From UBA7803 sp040219135 (GTDB lineage Bacteria > Pseudomonadota > Gammaproteobacteria > Pseudomonadales > Azotimanducaceae), in the NCBI GenBank assembly GCA_040219135.1, contig JAVJTA010000015.1:310001-374000 (forward strand): 64,000 nt of DNA. The letters run 5' to 3'. A model generated the notes under the pieces. That model was not told the DNA's origin, did not search any database, and saw only the letters and a program-made list of their open reading frames with translations. Below, piece after piece: positions 36,138-44,911 of this stretch. Position 1 is the first letter of the stretch. Every line of letters begins with the position of its first letter. A program made the position numbers and the translations under genes.

Positions 36138-37235
36138 GTGTTTCTGAGACTCGCACTGACGGCGGTGGCCATCGGCCTCGTCATCGCCGGCGTTCTGGCC
36201 TACCGGCAGCAGCAGAACGCTGCCGGGGCTCGAGCCGTCGGCAGCGGCCCCCCGCCCGCGGTGGTCACCGACACCCGGGTGCAGCGGCTGCTGTGGGCGC
36301 AGCGCATCGAGGCCGTGGGCGACATCACGGCCATTCAGGACGTGGCCGTGGCCTCGGAGGTCACGGGCAAGGTGGTCGAGATCAATTTTTCCTCCGGAGC
36401 CGCGGTGGCGCAGGGCGACGTGCTGGTGCGGCTGGATGCCGCCGATGAGCGCGCCCAGCTCGAGGCGCTGCAGGCCGATCTCAAGCTGGCGCAGCTGGAG
36501 AACGACCGGGTGCTGAAACTCCGCGGAACGGCGGCTTTCTCCCAGGCGATCCTGGACCGCACCCAGTCGCAGATGGCGAGCCTCGGGGCCCAGGCGCAGC
36601 GTCAGCAGGTGCTGTTGCAGCGCAAGGTTCTGCGAGCGCCCTTCGACGGCGTGCTCGGCATCCGCCAGGTGAGTCTGGGCGACATCGTGGCGCCCGGTCA
36701 GCCCATCGTACGGCTGCAGACCCTCGATCCGATCTACGTGGACTTTGCCGTGCCGGAGCGGCATCGGGGATCGCTGGCGCCCGGGCAGACGCTGGAGCTA
36801 AGCGTGGCGGCGTGGCCCGACCAGGTGTTCAGCGGGGCGCTGATCGTGGTCAGCCCGGACGTGGACGTGCGCAGCCGCACCCTCAAGCTGCGCGGCCAGC
36901 TCGACAACCCCGACGGGCGCCTGCAGCCGGGCATGTTCGCCACCGTGCACCTGATTCTGAGCGGCGACGAGCCGGTGCTGACGCTGCCGCGCACGGCCAT
37001 CAGCTTCTTCGCCTACGGCGAGTCGGTGTTCCGGATCGACGAATCCGGCGACCGGCTCACCGCGCACCGGCAGGCGGTGAAAGTGGGTCGCACCCGGGCC
37101 GAGCAGGTGGAGATCCTCTCCGGCCTCGAGGCCGGCCAGCGGGTCGTGCACACCGGGCATCTGAAGCTGCGCGAGGGTCAGAGCGTCGTGATCGGGGAGG
37201 GCGTGCCCCTGCCCGAAGCGGTGGGCGACCGATGA
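36138..37235 (+). CDS. RND efflux periplasmic adaptor (membrane fusion protein)
   Basis: 365 residues from a GTG at 36138 with GGAGGG about 12 bases upstream. N-terminal hydrophobic anchor (2-21), lipoyl half-motifs (VTGKVVEINFSSGAAVAQGDVLVRLD and APFDGVLGIRQVSLGDIVAPGQPIVRL) around an alpha-helical hairpin, then beta-barrel and membrane-proximal domains. It links the RND pump to an outer-membrane channel, which is not encoded nearby. Overlaps the pump gene by 4 bases. Confidence 0.9.
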   Translation: MFLRLALTAVAIGLVIAGVLAYRQQQNAAGARAVGSGPPPAVVTDTRVQRLLWAQRIEAVGDITAIQDVAVASEVTGKVVEINFSSGAAVAQGDVLVRLDAADERAQLEALQADLKLAQLENDRVLKLRGTAAFSQAILDRTQSQMASLGAQAQRQQVLLQRKVLRAPFDGVLGIRQVSLGDIVAPGQPIVRLQTLDPIYVDFAVPERHRGSLAPGQTLELSVAAWPDQVFSGALIVVSPDVDVRSRTLKLRGQLDNPDGRLQPGMFATVHLILSGDEPVLTLPRTAISFFAYGESVFRIDESGDRLTAHRQAVKVGRTRAEQVEILSGLEAGQRVVHTGHLKLREGQSVVIGEGVPLPEAVGDR

Positions 37236-40200
37236 ATCTCACCGACGTGTTCGTCCGGCGGCCGGTGCTGGCGTCGGTCGTGAGCCTGCTGATTCTGCTG
37301 CTGGGCGTTCGCTCGCTGGTCTCGCTGGAGGTTCGCGAGTATCCGAAGACGGAGCAGGCGCTGGTGACGGTGACCACGGCTTTCCCGGGTGCCGATGCCG
37401 ACCTGGTGCAGTCGTTCATCACCGAGGCGCTGCAACGTGCCGCCTCCGAAGCCGAAGGCATCGACTACGTGACCTCCAGTTCCCGGCAGGGCGTATCCAT
37501 CATCCAGGCCTACATGGCGCTCAACTACGATCCCTACGACGCCCTGGCGGAGATTCAGGGCAAGATCGCCAGCGAGCGCAACAACCTGCCGCGCGAGGCG
37601 CTGGACCCGGTGATCTCACTCTCCACCAGCGATGGCTGGGCGCTGATCTACATGGCGCTCACCAGCGAGACCATGAACACGGCGCAGATGACCGACTACA
37701 CGCTGCGCAGCATCGTCCCGCGGCTGCAGGCCCTGCCGGGCGTGGCCAAGGCGGGCATCAACGGCGATCAGACCATGGCGCTGCGGGTGTGGCTCGATCC
37801 GCAGCGGCTGACCGCACTGGACATGACGGCGTCCGAGGTGCGGCGCGCACTGCTGGCGGAGAACGTGCAGTCGGCGGTGGGCCAGACCAAGGGCGACAAC
37901 GTCATCATCAACCTGTCGGCCAGCACCAACCTGACCACGGTGGACGAGTTCGAGAATCTGGTGCTGCGCACCGACGGCGCCGCCGTCACCCGCCTGAAGG
38001 ACGTGGCCGACGTGGTGCTCTCCACCAGCAATCCGAATCAGGAGAGCTGGTTCAGCGGCCGCCCCTGCGTGCTCCTGGCGCTGACGCCGACGCCGGGGGC
38101 CAACCCGCTGTCGCTGTCGGCGGAGGTCAACGCCCTGCTGCCCGACATCGTCAGCCAGCTTCCGCCCGGCATGGAGCTGAACCTCGTTTACGACGGCAGC
38201 CTGTACATCGAGGACTCCATCGACGAGGTGTACACGACGCTGCTCGAAGCGCTGGCCATCGTGCTGCTGGTCATCTTCCTCTCGCTCGGCACCTGGCAGG
38301 CGGCGGTGATTCCGGCGCTGTCCGTGCCGCTGTCGCTGGTCGGCGGGGCTTTCCTCATGCTGCTGATGGGTTTCTCCATCAACCTGCTCACGCTGCTCGC
38401 GATGCTGCTCGCCATCGGCCTCGTCGTCGACGACGCCATCGTCGTGGTGGAGAACGTCCATCGGCACATCACCGAGGGTAAGAGGCCGTTCGAGGCGGCG
38501 CTGGTGGGCGCCCGTGAGCTGGTGCTCCCCATCATCTCCATGACGACCACCCTGGTCGCCGTCTACGCGCCCATCGGCTTCATGGGCGGCCTGGCCGGCT
38601 CGCTGTTCACCGAGTTCGCCTACACGCTGGCCGGGACGGTGGTCGTTTCCGGCGTCGTGGCGCTCACCCTGGCGCCGATGCTCGCCGCGCGGATTCTGCC
38701 GGACCGCGACCACGCCACCGCGCTGGAGCGGTTCGTCGACAAGGCGTTTTCCCTGCAGGTGCGCGTGCACCAGTTCCTGCTGCGCGATGCGCTGCGCTAC
38801 CTCCCGGTGCCGCTGCTGGTGGCGCTGGCCGTGACCGGGTCGATCTACTTCCTCTACCAGGGCAGCACCACTGAGCTGGCGCCCACCGAAGATCGCGAAG
38901 TGCTGAACGTGCAGATCTCGGCACCGGAGACGGCGACCCTGGAGTACACGACGGCCCACGCGGCGGAAGTCGTCAAAGCCTTCGAGACCTTTCCGGAGTA
39001 TCTGCGCAGCTTCCTGCTGATCGGCGGCGGCGGCACGCCGGCCACCAGCTTCGGCGGCTTCCGATTCGTGCCGGTGGCGGAGCGGGAACGCTCCCAGATG
39101 GCGCTGCAGCCCCTGGCGCAGCGACTGGTGAACGACATCGCCGGGGTACAGGTGGCGGTCTTCACGTTCCCGTCGCTGCCGGGCGCGTCCCGGGGCACGC
39201 CGCTGCAGTTCGTGCTCACCGGCGACGCGGCCTACGAGCAGCTCGTCGAGCTGGCCGATCAGCTCATCGGTGCCGGGTTTGCCAGCGGTGACTTCGCCTA
39301 CCTGCGCAAGTCCACCGAGATCGCTCTGCCGCGCACGCGGCTGGTTATCGACCGCGACCGCGCCGGCGATCTCGGCGTCGACATGGAGGAGGTCGGCGCC
39401 ACCCTGTCGACGCTGCTGGGCGGCGGCTACGTCAGTCGCTTCAATCAGGCCGGACGCAGCTACGAAGTGATCCCTCAGGTGGCGCGCCGCTACCGGCTCG
39501 ACGAGACGTTCCTCGAGGACTACCGCGTGCGTGGCGGCGACGGTGAGCTGATCCCGCTCGACAGCTTCGTCGATCTCGTGCACGAGATCGAGCCCACCGA
39601 GCGCGCCCAGTTCCAGCAGCTGAACAGCGTGACCATCAGCGGGCTCATGGCCCCCGGCGTCTCGCTGGGCGATGCGATGGCGTCGCTCGAGCGCGCAGCG
39701 GAGGAGACCCTGCCGCAGAACATCGGCTACGACTACACGGGTGAGTCGCGCCAGCTCATGCAGCAGGGCCACGCGCTTCTCTACACCTTTTTCCTGTCGT
39801 TGCTGGTCATCTACCTGGTGCTGGCGGCCCAGTACGAGAGCTGGCGCGATCCGCTCATCATTCTGGTCTCCGTGCCCATGTCCGTCGCCGGGGCCATGCT
39901 GTTCATCTATCTGGGCTTCGCCTCGGTCAATCTGTACACCCAGATCGGGCTGATCACCCTGATCGGACTCATCGCCAAGAACGGCATCCTCATCGTCGAC
40001 TTCGCCAATCGCCTGCAGGTGAGCGAAGGGCTCGACAAACGCCAGGCCGTCGCGCAAGCGACGGCCACCCGCTACCGGCCGATCCTGATGACGACGGTGG
40101 CGATGCTGATGGCCATGGTGCCGCTGCTGCTCGCCACCGGTCCCGGCTCGGTCAGTCGCTTTCAGATGGGTCTGGTCATCTTCACCGGGCTCGGGCTCGG

Positions 40201-40312
40201 CACCGTGTTCACGCTGTTCGTGGTGCCGGCCGTGTACGTGCTGCTGGCCAGGGACCGGAACGCGGACCTGCACGCACTCCAGGACGCGGCGGTCGAGACG
40301 CCGGCGATCTGA
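37232..40312 (+). CDS. RND (HAE1/AcrB-like) multidrug efflux transporter
   Basis: 1026 residues. Twelve-helix RND plan: TM1 (8-28), first periplasmic loop (residues about 30-335), TM2-6 with the proton-relay pair in GLVVDDAIVVVENV (about 397-410), second loop (about 555-860), TM8-12 with the relay lysine in GLIAKNGILIVDFAN (TM10). Substrates are not predictable. With the adaptor it forms a two-gene operon that must borrow a TolC-type channel encoded elsewhere. No dedicated regulator is adjacent. Confidence 0.93.
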   Translation: MNLTDVFVRRPVLASVVSLLILLLGVRSLVSLEVREYPKTEQALVTVTTAFPGADADLVQSFITEALQRAASEAEGIDYVTSSSRQGVSIIQAYMALNYDPYDALAEIQGKIASERNNLPREALDPVISLSTSDGWALIYMALTSETMNTAQMTDYTLRSIVPRLQALPGVAKAGINGDQTMALRVWLDPQRLTALDMTASEVRRALLAENVQSAVGQTKGDNVIINLSASTNLTTVDEFENLVLRTDGAAVTRLKDVADVVLSTSNPNQESWFSGRPCVLLALTPTPGANPLSLSAEVNALLPDIVSQLPPGMELNLVYDGSLYIEDSIDEVYTTLLEALAIVLLVIFLSLGTWQAAVIPALSVPLSLVGGAFLMLLMGFSINLLTLLAMLLAIGLVVDDAIVVVENVHRHITEGKRPFEAALVGARELVLPIISMTTTLVAVYAPIGFMGGLAGSLFTEFAYTLAGTVVVSGVVALTLAPMLAARILPDRDHATALERFVDKAFSLQVRVHQFLLRDALRYLPVPLLVALAVTGSIYFLYQGSTTELAPTEDREVLNVQISAPETATLEYTTAHAAEVVKAFETFPEYLRSFLLIGGGGTPATSFGGFRFVPVAERERSQMALQPLAQRLVNDIAGVQVAVFTFPSLPGASRGTPLQFVLTGDAAYEQLVELADQLIGAGFASGDFAYLRKSTEIALPRTRLVIDRDRAGDLGVDMEEVGATLSTLLGGGYVSRFNQAGRSYEVIPQVARRYRLDETFLEDYRVRGGDGELIPLDSFVDLVHEIEPTERAQFQQLNSVTISGLMAPGVSLGDAMASLERAAEETLPQNIGYDYTGESRQLMQQGHALLYTFFLSLLVIYLVLAAQYESWRDPLIILVSVPMSVAGAMLFIYLGFASVNLYTQIGLITLIGLIAKNGILIVDFANRLQVSEGLDKRQAVAQATATRYRPILMTTVAMLMAMVPLLLATGPGSVSRFQMGLVIFTGLGLGTVFTLFVVPAVYVLLARDRNADLHALQDAAVETPAI

Positions 40313-40357
40313 GGCTGCCGGGCTGCGGCGAACGAGCCCAGGGCGTTGCGTGGCCGA

Positions 40358-40990
40358 TCACCTCGCGGACAGCGCCAGATTGGCGCCCAGTCCCACCAGA
40401 ACCGAACCGCCCAGACGTCGCGCCACCCGCTGTGCCCGGGCCGACCGGCCGAGCGTGCGTACCGCCGCACCGGCCAGGGCCACGCAGGCGAGATCGGCGG
40501 TGGAAAAGATCAGATTGACCAGGGTGCCGAGCACGAGCAGTTGCGCCCAGATGGGCAGGGTCGCGTGGAGATCGGTGAACTGGGGCAGGAACGCGAGAAA
40601 GAAGATCGCCGTCTTCGGGTTGAGCACCTCCACCGTGACGCTATCGAGGAACGCGCGCCGTCCTGATCTGGCCGGCGACGACCCCCCGGACCTCGATTCG
40701 CGCACGGATCCGAACAGCATCTGCGCCCCGAGCCAGATCAGGTAGGCCGCGCCGCAGATCTTGACCGCAACGTAGGCGACCGGCACGGCATGAAACAGGG
40801 CTGCCAGTCCTGCCGCTGCGGCCAGCACGTGAACGTAGCCGCCGACGTGGATGCCGAGCGCGGCCAGCAGGCCGGATGCGCGACCGCGGGCGAGGGTCTG
40901 CGCTGCGGCGTAGAGCATGGATGGGCCGGGCACGTAGGCGAATACCGCCGTGGCGGCGAGGAACGCGAGCAGCAGGTCGGCCGAGGGCAT
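40358..40990 (-). CDS. LysE/RhtB family amino-acid exporter
   Basis: 210 residues, about six membrane helices. Family landmarks: FAYVPGPSMLYAAAQTLARGRASGLLAALGIHVGGYVH (about 17-53), AYLIWLGAQML (about 81-91), and FLDSVTVEVLNPKTAIFFLAFLPQF (about 114-138). Probably exports amino acids such as threonine or homoserine lactone-like compounds; substrate uncertain. Confidence 0.9.
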   Translation of the reverse strand: MPSADLLLAFLAATAVFAYVPGPSMLYAAAQTLARGRASGLLAALGIHVGGYVHVLAAAAGLAALFHAVPVAYVAVKICGAAYLIWLGAQMLFGSVRESRSGGSSPARSGRRAFLDSVTVEVLNPKTAIFFLAFLPQFTDLHATLPIWAQLLVLGTLVNLIFSTADLACVALAGAAVRTLGRSARAQRVARRLGGSVLVGLGANLALSAR

Positions 40991-41101
40991 TGCCGTAGTC
41001 TACCGGTCTCGGCGGCCTCGGCAATGCGGCTCGACCGGAACCCGGAGGCGCGCTCTATCAGGTGGTCGCCATCGCGCCATGGTCGGCGGCAGGGGCTGAC
41101 T

Positions 41102-41974
41102 TCAGCCGGTCATCCCAACGAAAGGTTTGGCGATCATCACATCGCACGGTGGGTTGCCGAGGATGTCGAGTGCGACACTGCCCCAGATGCTCCGTGAGAA
41201 GCTTGCCCGGCTGTGGGTACCGAGCACGACGATGTCTGCCTGAACACGCCCGCAGGCGTCCCGGATGACCTGTTCCGGATGTCCTTCCTCGACGCTGGTT
41301 TGCAGGGTGCCGAAAGTCTTCCCGGTGTTTCGAGCCCGCGACTCCAGGGCCTCCATCTCCGTGCGGAGAAACGTATCCAGCTCCAGGCGTTCTGCATAGG
41401 CGACGGATTCCTGCGTGCTCGGGTTTCCCATGAACCCGGCGTACGGGACGCGGTAGGCGTGCACCAGATGCAGATCCGCCCCCGGAGCGTACTCGACGAT
41501 CTGGCGGATCGCTGCCAGCGAGAACGGCGAGAAGTCCACGCCGATAACGGCGCGCTGGTACGGTTCGTCCGCCGGATTGCGCACGACCAGAATCGGCTTG
41601 AGGGTCGACTGCACGATACGGCCCGCCGTCGTCTCAGCGAAGGTCTTCGCCGCTGTGGGCGCTGCCGAATGAATGCCGAGAACGATGAGGTCGGCGCCCG
41701 TGGATTCGGCCAGGCGCGCCACCTCGACTCGCGGGTCTCCGGTTCGAATCGCCACGGTGGTTTTCACCCGATTACCGGTTCGACAGCGCTCGAGCTCTGC
41801 GCGCAGTGCGCGCTCGGCCCACTCGGCAGAATGCCTGCGGAAGTCATCCGGCAGCTCCGCATCCATGACATGAGCGACGGTCAGGGATCCCTTGAGTTGG
41901 GATGCCAGCATGTACGCGCGCGGGATGGCCCGATCTGACCGGGCCGTGAGATCCGAAGCGATGAGAATGTGCAT
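41102..41974 (-). CDS. Universal stress protein with two UspA domains
   Basis: 290 residues from the ATG at 41974 (MHILIASDLTARSDRA). Domain 1 (1-135) ends with VLGIHSAAPTAAKTFAETTAGRIV and domain 2 (about 140-285) with VVLGTHSRASFSRSIWGSVALDILGNPPCDVMI, close to the G-2x-G-9x-G(S/T) ATP-binding motif. Tandem UspE-like architecture. Stands alone between the LysE and pirin genes. Confidence 0.88.
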   Translation of the reverse strand: MHILIASDLTARSDRAIPRAYMLASQLKGSLTVAHVMDAELPDDFRRHSAEWAERALRAELERCRTGNRVKTTVAIRTGDPRVEVARLAESTGADLIVLGIHSAAPTAAKTFAETTAGRIVQSTLKPILVVRNPADEPYQRAVIGVDFSPFSLAAIRQIVEYAPGADLHLVHAYRVPYAGFMGNPSTQESVAYAERLELDTFLRTEMEALESRARNTGKTFGTLQTSVEEGHPEQVIRDACGRVQADIVVLGTHSRASFSRSIWGSVALDILGNPPCDVMIAKPFVGMTG

Positions 41975-42095
41975 GGCGTAAATACTGATCCGGGCTCTGA
42001 CTCCGGTCAATTCGGGATTGCTTTGCCTGGCCGAAGTTCGCGCCAAAGGAGCGTTCCGTCAGTCCGCGCAGGCCGCGCTGGTGGCGGTACCGCGG

Positions 42096-42956
42096 TTACC
42101 CGGTCAAGGTACCCGCCTGATAGTCCGCCAGCGCCTGCTCGATCTCCTCGCGGCTGTTCATGACGAAGGGTCCGTACTGCACCACCGGCTCGTTGAGCGG
42201 CCGCGCGGCCAGGAGGAGCAATCGGGCGGGTTCCGCGCCCGTGTGCACCTGCACGCTGTCGCCCGGGCCAAGCAGGCCGGCCTGCGGCGCGTCGACGGCG
42301 TCCGTCCGGTCCTGGGTTCCGACCCGTATGCTGCCCTCGAATACGTACACGAGCGCATGGTGGTCGGCGGGAATCGGCGCCGCGAACCGGCTGCCCGCGG
42401 GCAGGGTCACGTCCATGAACACCGGGTCCGTGCTGATACCGGTGATCGGGCCGTCGAGCCGGCGATCTCCGAGATCCAGCGTGCCGGCGAGCACGCGCAC
42501 GCGGCCGCCGCCGGGCAGGGGCGCCTGGGGAATCTCCCCGGCCGGCACGTCGCGGTAGCCGCCGGGCTTCATCTTTTCCCGGGCCGGCAGATTGATCCAC
42601 AGCTGAAAGCCGTGCATGCGGCCCTCGACCTGCTGCGGCATCTCGGAGTGGATGATGCCGCGCCCGGCGGTCATCCACTGAGCGCCGCCGGCGGCCAGGT
42701 GGCCGCGGTTGCCGAGGTGATCCTCGTGCAGCAGATGGCCTTCCAGCATGTAGGTCACGGTCTCGAAGCCCCGGTGCGGGTGCGAAGGGAAACCGGCGGC
42801 GTAGTCGTTCGGATCGTCGCTGGCGAACTCGTCCAGCATCAGGAACGGATCGAGGCGTGAGTCGGGTCGCTGCCCGAGGCTGCGGCGCAGGCGCACGCCG
42901 GCGCCGTCGGCGGTGTCGATGGCGCGGATGCGGCGTTGCAGGGTACGTGTGGTCAT
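42096..42956 (-). CDS. Pirin family protein (bicupin)
   Basis: 286 residues. N-terminal cupin with metal ligands in FPSHPHRGFETVTYMLEG (His-x-His) and GGAQWMTAGRGIIHSEMP, a C-terminal cupin and the family-typical HGFQLWINLPAREKM. Bacterial pirins such as YhhW oxidise quercetin. Fourteen bases after azoR and sharing its divergent LysR regulator, so probably involved in quinone or flavonoid detoxification. Confidence 0.9.
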   Translation of the reverse strand: MTTRTLQRRIRAIDTADGAGVRLRRSLGQRPDSRLDPFLMLDEFASDDPNDYAAGFPSHPHRGFETVTYMLEGHLLHEDHLGNRGHLAAGGAQWMTAGRGIIHSEMPQQVEGRMHGFQLWINLPAREKMKPGGYRDVPAGEIPQAPLPGGGRVRVLAGTLDLGDRRLDGPITGISTDPVFMDVTLPAGSRFAAPIPADHHALVYVFEGSIRVGTQDRTDAVDAPQAGLLGPGDSVQVHTGAEPARLLLLAARPLNEPVVQYGPFVMNSREEIEQALADYQAGTLTG

Positions 42957-42970
42957 GGCGCTGGCTCCCG

Positions 42971-43570
42971 TCACAGCGCCAGGGCGTGTGCGGCCCGGTG
43001 CGCTTCCTCGATTGCCCGGTCCTTGCGTTCCTCGTTTATGGCGAGGCCTTCGGCGTAGACGAATTCGACGTCGGCCATGCCGAGAAAGCCGAGGAAGTTG
43101 CGCACGTAGTCGGTCTGGGTGTCCAGCGGCGTGCCGGTGTAGACCCCGCCGCGGGCGGCGAACACGAACACCCGCTTGCCGGCGAGCAGGCCTTCGGGCC
43201 CCTGCTCCGTGTAACGGAACGTGATGCCGGAGCGGGCGACGTGATCGAAGTAGGCCTTCAGCGTCGACGGGATGCCGAAGTTGTACATCGGCAGACCGAG
43301 GACGATGGCGTCGGCCCGGACCAGTTCGTCGATCAGCGCGTCCGAGTAGGCCACGGCCTCGACCTGGGACGGCGTTCGCTCGGCGGCGGCGGTCACGAAG
43401 GCGCCGAAGCGCTCCGCGGTGAGGTGCGGGACCGGGTCCGTGGTGAGGTTCCGAACGATGACCTCGCCGTCGGGGTTGGCGATGCGCCAGCGCTCGACGA
43501 AGGCATCCGCGAGGCGGCTCGACTGGCCGTCGCGGAACAGGCTGGTCTTGATCTGCAGCAGCGTCTTCAT
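42971..43570 (-). CDS. azoR: FMN-dependent NADH:quinone/azo reductase
   Basis: 199 residues from the ATG at 43570. Flavodoxin-like fold with SLFRDGQSSRLADAFVERW (FMN phosphate loop), LGLPMYNFGIPSTLKAYFDHVARSGITFRY and FAARGGVYTG. Reduces quinones and azo compounds with two electrons. Divergent from a LysR gene across about 100 bases with two palindromes; upstream in-frame sequence lies over that gene and is spurious. Confidence 0.93.
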   Translation of the reverse strand: MKTLLQIKTSLFRDGQSSRLADAFVERWRIANPDGEVIVRNLTTDPVPHLTAERFGAFVTAAAERTPSQVEAVAYSDALIDELVRADAIVLGLPMYNFGIPSTLKAYFDHVARSGITFRYTEQGPEGLLAGKRVFVFAARGGVYTGTPLDTQTDYVRNFLGFLGMADVEFVYAEGLAINEERKDRAIEEAHRAAHALAL

Positions 43571-43610
43571 GGGAATCTCCGGTTGGTGGTCGAACGGACG
43601 CATTGAACGG

Positions 43611-43627
43611 TTTATCAGATTGATAAA
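43611..43627. promoter_or_regulatory. LysR-type operator candidate 1
   Basis: TTTATCA-GAT-TGATAAA, perfect 7-bp arms with 3-base centre, in the azoR/lysR divergent promoter region; fits the T-N11-A pattern of LysR sites. Confidence 0.6.
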
Positions 43628-43652
43628 AAAGAGCATTATTTCGCCTTTCTGG

Positions 43653-43667
43653 ATCAGAAAAACTGAT
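43653..43667. promoter_or_regulatory. LysR-type operator candidate 2
   Basis: ATCAG-AAAAA-CTGAT, 5-bp arms ending 2 bases before the lysR ATG, where a ribosome-binding site would be. It shares the ATCA/TGAT arms of the first site and could mediate autorepression. Confidence 0.5.
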
Positions 43668-43669
43668 TT

Positions 43670-44587
43670 ATGAGTTCCCTGACTCCGCATGTCTCGCTTG
43701 AGCAATGGCGCGCCCTGGTGGCGGTCGTGGACGCCGGTGGCTACGCCCAGGCGGCCGCCGCCCTGCACAAGAGCCAGTCTGCGGTCACCTACGCGGTGCA
43801 GAAGATCGAATCGCAGCTTGGCGTCGCGGCGTTCACCATCGAAGGGCGCCGCGCGGTACTCACCGCGACCGGGCAGATGCTGTATCGACGCGGCCGCGCG
43901 CTGGTCGAGGAGGCGGCGGAGCTGGAGCGCGCCGCGCGCACGCTGTCCGCGGGCTGGGAGGCCGAGATCTGGCTCGCCGTCGAGGTGCTGTTCCCCTCCT
44001 GGCTGCTGCTCGACTGTCTCGCGCGTTTCGGCGCGGAGAGCCCGGACACGCGCGTCGAGGTGCTCGAGTCCGTGCTCGGCGGCGCCGGCGAGGCGCTGCT
44101 CTCCGGGCAGGCGGACGTGGCGATTACGCCCCACGTGCCGCCGGGATTTCTCGGCGATCCGATCATGCGTGTGCGCATGCTGGCGGTGGCGCACCCGGAC
44201 CACCCGCTGCACGGGCTGGGGCGCCCGGTGACCGAGCGGGATCTGCGCGGGCATCGTCATCTCGTGGTTCGCGACACGGCGTCGACGCGGGATCGCCGCA
44301 CCACCACGGTGGAGGTGAATCAGCGCTGGACGCTGTCGAACATGTCCACCAGCATCCAGGCGGCGAGCCGCGGCTACGGCTTCGCCTGGCTGCCGGAAGA
44401 ACGCATCCGTCGCGAGCTCGACCAGGGCCTGCTGGCACCGCTGGCGTTGCGCGAGGGCGCTGAGCGCTTGCTCGAGCTCTACCTGGCCGTCGCCGATGCC
44501 GACTTCATCGGTCCCGGCGTTCAGCGCCTCGCGCGGATCCTGCGCGACGGGGTGTCCCGGGAGTGTGCGGAAGCGGTGGCCGTCTGA
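43670..44587 (+). CDS. LysR family transcriptional regulator
   Basis: 305 residues. Winged HTH at the N-terminus (VVDAGGYAQAAAALHKSQSAVTYAVQKIESQLGVAAFTIEGRRAVLTATG, about 19-67) and a periplasmic-binding-like effector domain (about 90-300). Divergent from azoR-pirin and probably their activator/autorepressor. No purine-rich ribosome site precedes the ATG; a palindrome occupies that place. Confidence 0.92.
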   Translation: MSSLTPHVSLEQWRALVAVVDAGGYAQAAAALHKSQSAVTYAVQKIESQLGVAAFTIEGRRAVLTATGQMLYRRGRALVEEAAELERAARTLSAGWEAEIWLAVEVLFPSWLLLDCLARFGAESPDTRVEVLESVLGGAGEALLSGQADVAITPHVPPGFLGDPIMRVRMLAVAHPDHPLHGLGRPVTERDLRGHRHLVVRDTASTRDRRTTTVEVNQRWTLSNMSTSIQAASRGYGFAWLPEERIRRELDQGLLAPLALREGAERLLELYLAVADADFIGPGVQRLARILRDGVSRECAEAVAV

Positions 44588-44680
44588 AGCCGGACAAAGG
44601 GCTTACATGGCAACGTGCTTAACTATTTGCCGAATCGCATCGAGGAGCGTACAAGAAAGACTGTGACCCGGTTCACACAG

Positions 44681-44745
44681 TCGAGTCAGGGACGATTCGA
44701 GGCGCAGGGCTCCAAGAAGCCCCCGCAGGCCAGGGACGGAAGGCC
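44681..44745 (+). promoter_or_regulatory. Structured leader with CsrA/RsmA-type GGA hairpins
   Basis: CAGGGACG occurs twice (44687-44694 and 44731-44738), matching the CsrA/RsmA core CANGGANG. The first is displayed in a hexaloop AGGGAC closed by a 7-bp stem (44681-44687 with 44694-44700, one G-T wobble). The second lies between GGCC (44728-44731) and GGCC (44742-44745). Between them GGGCT (44707-44711) can pair with AGCCC (44718-44722). A further GGGAG is the likely ribosome site of the small ORF at 44780. Confidence 0.5.
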
Positions 44746-44779
44746 GCCACCATGGGAAGTCTGCATGCGGGAGACCTTC

Positions 44780-44911
44780 ATGAACGACGAAGAAGGCGTC
44801 GTCTACAGTCGGGCCAACGAGAACGCCGCCCGGGTCGTCGCGTACTTCGGGCCGTATCTATTCTGGGGCGCCGTGGGCCTGATCGGCTCCGGTATCCTGC
44901 TGCTCGGCTGA
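44780..44911 (+). CDS. 43-residue single-pass membrane protein
   Basis: Short charged N-terminus (MNDEEGVVYSRANENAARV) and one strong hydrophobic helix (VAYFGPYLFWGAVGLIGSGILLLG) reaching the C-terminus. The ATG at 44780 has GGGAG six bases upstream; the ATG at 44765 is an alternative (48 residues). Unrecognised. The 3' 54 bases overlap the convergent STAS-like gene. The structured leader upstream argues that it is a real, regulated gene. Confidence 0.55.
   Translation: MNDEEGVVYSRANENAARVVAYFGPYLFWGAVGLIGSGILLLG

Noticed and set aside
41730..41750. tRNA T-loop-like GGTTCGAATC
   Set aside because: Lies within the UspA coding sequence and no acceptor or anticodon arms can be built around it.
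44681..44745. c-di-GMP-I (GEMM) riboswitch
   Set aside because: GGGACGGAAGGCC resembles the core, but the preceding GGCAAACC and the P3 tetraloop-receptor elements are absent.
44737..44760. GCCGCCACCATGG, a perfect Kozak sequence
   Set aside because: Eukaryotic start context in a bacterial chromosome; GC-rich chance match, and this ATG does not lead into the hydrophobic ORF.
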